Below the pieces are notes generated by a model. That model was not told the DNA's origin, did not search any database, and saw only the letters and a program-made list of their open reading frames with translations. From positions 1 through 8,023 of the forward strand of contig JAITVX010000105.1 of assembly GCA_031285575.1 (NCBI GenBank): a DNA stretch of 8,023 nt, given 5' to 3'. Positions 5,674 to 8,023 of this stretch are shown one piece after another (position 1 is the first letter of the stretch; every line of letters begins with the position of its first letter). A program made the translations under genes and the position numbers. Source of the DNA: Bacteroidales bacterium. Its GTDB lineage: Bacteria; Bacteroidota; Bacteroidia; Bacteroidales; VadinHA17.

Positions 5674-7011
5674 CTAAATTGTTTGCTGTATTTTTTCAAT
5701 CAGTTGCTGCGGGTTGAACGGTTTGCTTATATAATCGTCGGCGCCGGCCGAGAGGCAATTCTCCTTGTCGCCTATCATGGCGTTTGCCGTGAGCGCTATT
5801 ATGGGCACGTGCCTGTTGGTGGTCGATTCAAGGGCTCTTATCTTTTCGGTTGCAACCAGTCCGTCCATAACAGGCAGCTGTATGTCCATAAGGATAATGT
5901 CGTAGGAGTTTGCAGCAAACATCTCAACTGCTTCCTTGCCGTTCACTGCCAGGTCGATGCTTTTTACCTGCGGCTGAAGCGCAATCTGCGTAATACGGCT
6001 GTTTATAATATTGTCTTCAACAAGCAGTACGCGGAAGTCTTTCATGTCTTTACGGCTTTTCTCCTTTTTTATCAGCTCTTCTATTTTTGCCGAAGGTATG
6101 TCTTCTTTCAGACTGTGAACGGCTTTTTTAATTCCGAATGACATTGTGATGGATGATGCGCTGGCGGTTTTCGACTGTATGTATTCTCCGCCCATGGATA
6201 AAATCAGTTTGGTTAACTGTGCTGCTTCGGCGGTATGCTCGTCGATAAACGACATTCTTACGTCTGTGGCTACCGTAATTGCGATGGCGTTCTGCGATGG
6301 CGATTTTTCTGTTACGGTGAAGCTTATTCTGGTTTTAACCTTTCTGCCGCACTGCTGTTCTTCAATTTTTCCGAATATGTCGATGAAGATTTGTTTTATG
6401 GCAACCGGGTCGCCAACACAGTCAACATCGGGGGCGCCTGTTTTTAAAAAATCGAAGTCAATGTTTCTGCTGTTGCCCGTGCTGTAAAGTTCAATTACAT
6501 GTTCTATGGTTGAGCCTACGTTGAACTGTATCTGTTTCCGCGATTCGAAGCTTATGCTTTCGGCCACGTCCATCGTAAGGTCGTTAACAGCCTCTATCAT
6601 GCTTTTTGTCGATGCGTTTATTGTGTCAAAAAGCTCCTTCTGTTTCGGTGTAAAACCGGCTTCGCTTATAATGCTTTCGGTAATTATGAGGTTGTTGAGC
6701 GGTTCCCTTATCCTGTGCGAAAACCCGGCTATTAACCTGTTTTTCTTCTCGTCGTTTTTAAGCATCGATGCAATAAGCGACACATACTTTTTGTTCACTT
6801 CCATGTTCTTTTTCCAGATAACTGTTCCTGCCGCTATTACAAGTGCAATAAGCGCCACGGCCGCAATGGCATGGCCCAGCAGCATAAGTGCCGCCGACAG
6901 TATGAGAAGTGCCGTTGCCGACAGCAGGCTGATTTCGATAGACCTGATATTGCTCCGGGGGATATTGTCGTGCAGTTTGCCGGCCTTGTGTCTTTTATTT
7001 GCCTTTTTCAT
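5674..7011 (-). CDS. Hybrid histidine-kinase-like protein with C-terminal receiver domain; kinase core degenerate
   Basis: A 445-aa inner-membrane signalling protein, counting from the ATG at 7011. A basic N-terminus (MKKANKRHKAGK) precedes two close helices (about 29-66), leaving almost no periplasmic sensor. A HisKA-like H-box, GFSHRIREPLNNL with His99, follows at 96-108, where the usual acidic residue after His is Arg. The ATPase-like region (about 165-295) keeps GDPVAIKQI (201-209) and LSMGG (271-275) but lacks a recognisable N-box Asn, the DxGxG motif and the GxGLG motif. The receiver (about 327-445) is intact, with Glu332-Asp333, phospho-acceptor Asp376 in LMDIQLPVMDG, Thr408 and Lys430. 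The frame opens further upstream to 7266, but those starts overlap the divergent gene or add a third helix that would put the kinase outside the cell; hence 7011. Likely a phosphorelay or receiver-output protein; active kinase function is doubtful. Partner unknown. Confidence 0.85.
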   Translation of the reverse strand: MKKANKRHKAGKLHDNIPRSNIRSIEISLLSATALLILSAALMLLGHAIAAVALIALVIAAGTVIWKKNMEVNKKYVSLIASMLKNDEKKNRLIAGFSHRIREPLNNLIITESIISEAGFTPKQKELFDTINASTKSMIEAVNDLTMDVAESISFESRKQIQFNVGSTIEHVIELYSTGNSRNIDFDFLKTGAPDVDCVGDPVAIKQIFIDIFGKIEEQQCGRKVKTRISFTVTEKSPSQNAIAITVATDVRMSFIDEHTAEAAQLTKLILSMGGEYIQSKTASASSITMSFGIKKAVHSLKEDIPSAKIEELIKKEKSRKDMKDFRVLLVEDNIINSRITQIALQPQVKSIDLAVNGKEAVEMFAANSYDIILMDIQLPVMDGLVATEKIRALESTTNRHVPIIALTANAMIGDKENCLSAGADDYISKPFNPQQLIEKIQQTI

Positions 7012-7106
7012 AACAGTATCATTTACATCAATGAATGCAAAGATGCAGAGTTGCATCAAAATAAAAAAATAGATACCGGTAATTTTCAGCTTTTGCATTA
7101 AAAAAC

Positions 7107-7114
7107 TAAATTTG
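7107..7114 (+). promoter_or_regulatory. -7 promoter box of the secreted-protein gene
   Basis: TAAATTTG matches TAnnTTTG exactly and lies 30 bp before the ATG at 7145, which gives a short leader of about 24 nt. The -33 position (about 7083-7086) carries only TTTT. The 133-bp region 7012-7144 separates this gene from the divergent kinase-like gene and must hold both promoters. I did not find a convincing -7 box for the minus strand. Confidence 0.5.
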
Positions 7115-7144
7115 TTGCCGGATTTACTGCTAAATACGATATGA

Positions 7145-7873
7145 ATGAATAGAATAATTGCACAACTGGCATTAACCTGCATGTTTTTGTTTGTATTGCA
7201 GCAGCCTTTCGTGGCGGGGCAGGAGCGTGAAGGTATGGAAAAATACACCCCCGGCTTCAGGTTCAAAGACGGTGTTTATGTAAACTTTGAACAGGTGCGG
7301 CAAAACAGCCCGGTGCCAAAAGCAAAGCTGCTTTCGACAATTGACTACAATGATGCCGACTTTTTCAGGAAACTTTTTGAGAACGACAAGGTTTACTACT
7401 ACGACGACATGGGCACAAGGCAGGAAATAGCCAAAAGCCAGGTATGGGGCTATTCGCGCAACGGCATTCTGTACATACGGATGCAGGAAGGCTTCAGCCG
7501 CATTACGTTTATCGGCTCCATTTGCCACTTTGTTGCCGACATTACCACCGAAGACAGGTATTACGGCTCGCCATATTCGCCCTATGGCTACTACGACCCC
7601 TATTATTACAGCCCGTACTCATATTACTCGCCCTATTACTATTCGCCCTACAGCCGCCGCTCTACCCGCACCGAGCTGAAGCAGTTTATTATCGACTGGG
7701 AAAGCGGCAGGGTAATGAACTTTGATGTTGAGAACACAAATCTGGTTTTGATGAAAGACCACGAACTGCATGAAGAATTTGCCCGCCTTTCGCGAAAAAA
7801 GAAACGCGACATGCTGTTTGTATTCATAAGGAAATACGACGAGAAACACCCCCTCTACGTACCGGCCGGGTAA
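7145..7873 (+). CDS. Small secreted protein with Tyr/Ser/Pro-rich tract, function unknown
   Basis: 242 aa. Residues 1-25 form a signal peptide (Asn-Arg, hydrophobic core, cleavage probably after FVAG before QERE) without a lipobox Cys, so it is likely periplasmic or exported. The mature part begins YTPGFRFKDGVYVNFEQVRQNSP (34-56), a pattern I associate with uncharacterised Bacteroidota proteins. The WGYSRNGILYIRM segment (101-113) looks like beta strands. Residues 139-169 are almost only Tyr, Ser and Pro, with SPY repeated five times. A charged C-terminal region follows: ELKQFIIDWESGRV (177-190), then a Lys/Arg cluster, SRKKKRDML (216-224). The start is the ATG at 7145; the ATG at 7141 meets a stop after three codons. 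It is divergent from the kinase-like gene, so coregulation is possible. I cannot assign a function. Confidence 0.82.
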   Translation: MNRIIAQLALTCMFLFVLQQPFVAGQEREGMEKYTPGFRFKDGVYVNFEQVRQNSPVPKAKLLSTIDYNDADFFRKLFENDKVYYYDDMGTRQEIAKSQVWGYSRNGILYIRMQEGFSRITFIGSICHFVADITTEDRYYGSPYSPYGYYDPYYYSPYSYYSPYYYSPYSRRSTRTELKQFIIDWESGRVMNFDVENTNLVLMKDHELHEEFARLSRKKKRDMLFVFIRKYDEKHPLYVPAG

Positions 7874-7923
7874 CGCCGCATAAAATATACTTCTTCGGAA
7901 AATGGAACTTCAATACCATGTTC

Positions 7924-7972
7924 GTCATTGCGAGTTTCCACCCCAAATTTTGTGGCATAATGGCGTGATGAC
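7924..7972. repeat. Palindromic intergenic element with CGTCATTGCGAG end
   Basis: GTCATTGCG (7924-7932) pairs with CGTGATGAC (7964-7972) over nine positions, two of them G-T. An inner CCAC/GTGG stem (7938-7941/7952-7955) closes a 10-nt loop. The left arm with the preceding C reads CGTCATTGCGAG, which I recall as the end of dispersed palindromic repeats in many bacterial genomes. It lies 50 bp past the secreted-protein gene. It could be a miniature repeat copy or a terminator without a T-run. Confidence 0.5.
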
Positions 7973-7991
7973 ATTTGGAAGCTGTTACATT

Positions 7992-8023
7992 TGCGGATGT
8001 CCGCACAGTTTGACCGGTCTGTG
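7992..8023. other. Cluster of short perfect dyads at the right edge
   Basis: TGCGG-ATGT-CCGCA (7992-8005) is a perfect 5-bp hairpin. It overlaps CACAG/CTGTG (8004-8008/8019-8023), which surrounds the perfect palindrome GACCGGTC (8012-8019). The first two pairings exclude each other at 8004-8005. This may belong to a regulatory or RNA element cut by the window edge. I see no gene between 7874 and the end. Confidence 0.35.

Noticed and set aside
5638..6141. Plus-strand open frames opposite the kinase-like gene (also 6146-6487 and 6506-7072)
   Set aside because: They are antisense to clear receiver and kinase motifs, have no family-like sequence, and follow the codon pattern of the opposite strand.
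7012..7266. Longer N-terminus for the kinase-like gene (starts at 7266 or 7098)
   Set aside because: The 7266 start overlaps the signal peptide region of the divergent gene. The 7098 start adds one helix, which would leave a basic loop outside and place the kinase and receiver on the wrong side of the membrane.

Overview
The window looks like chromosomal DNA from a member of the Bacteroidota, probably Bacteroidales. The grounds are a typical DUF2851 protein (a family I know mainly from this phylum), exact matches to the Bacteroidota -7 promoter box TAnnTTTG ahead of two or three genes, no clear Shine-Dalgarno sequences, and a hybrid kinase/receiver protein lying next to a small secreted protein. 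No transposase, phage, tRNA, rRNA or CRISPR was seen.

Layout, left to right. (1) An O-antigen ligase/polymerase family membrane protein on +, in a frame open to the left edge and ending at 1600. (2) A 291-bp convergent gap holding a 41-bp tandem repeat array (array A, 1583-1765) that runs into a self-complementary element (1745-1884). (3) A two-gene minus-strand operon: a tandem Gate-domain (nucleoside recognition) membrane protein (2982-3965), then a WecA/TagO-type undecaprenyl-phosphate sugar-1-phosphate transferase (1892-2965), 16 bp apart. (4) A 341-bp divergent intergenic region with an 8-bp perfect dyad, a second 41-bp tandem array (array B, about 4099-4237) and a promoter. (5) A DUF2851 gene on + (4307-5629). 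(6) A convergent hybrid histidine-kinase-like/receiver gene on - (5674-7011), whose ATP-binding half looks degenerate. (7) Divergent from it, a small secreted protein with a Tyr/Pro/Ser-rich tract (7145-7873). (8) A 150-bp tail with a CGTCATTGCGAG-type palindromic element and smaller dyads.

Working together: the WecA-type enzyme starts lipid-linked glycan synthesis and the ligase family acts on the finished undecaprenyl-linked glycan at the periplasmic face, so the left half suggests surface polysaccharide assembly. The right half pairs an unstudied conserved protein with a signalling protein and a divergently transcribed exported protein. There is no obvious defence or mobile system. The most unusual content is intergenic: two 41-bp arrays, apparently related in inverted orientation, flanking the wecA operon, plus the structured element next to array A. 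The kinase-like gene with an intact receiver but a missing ATP-binding core is the most unusual coding feature.
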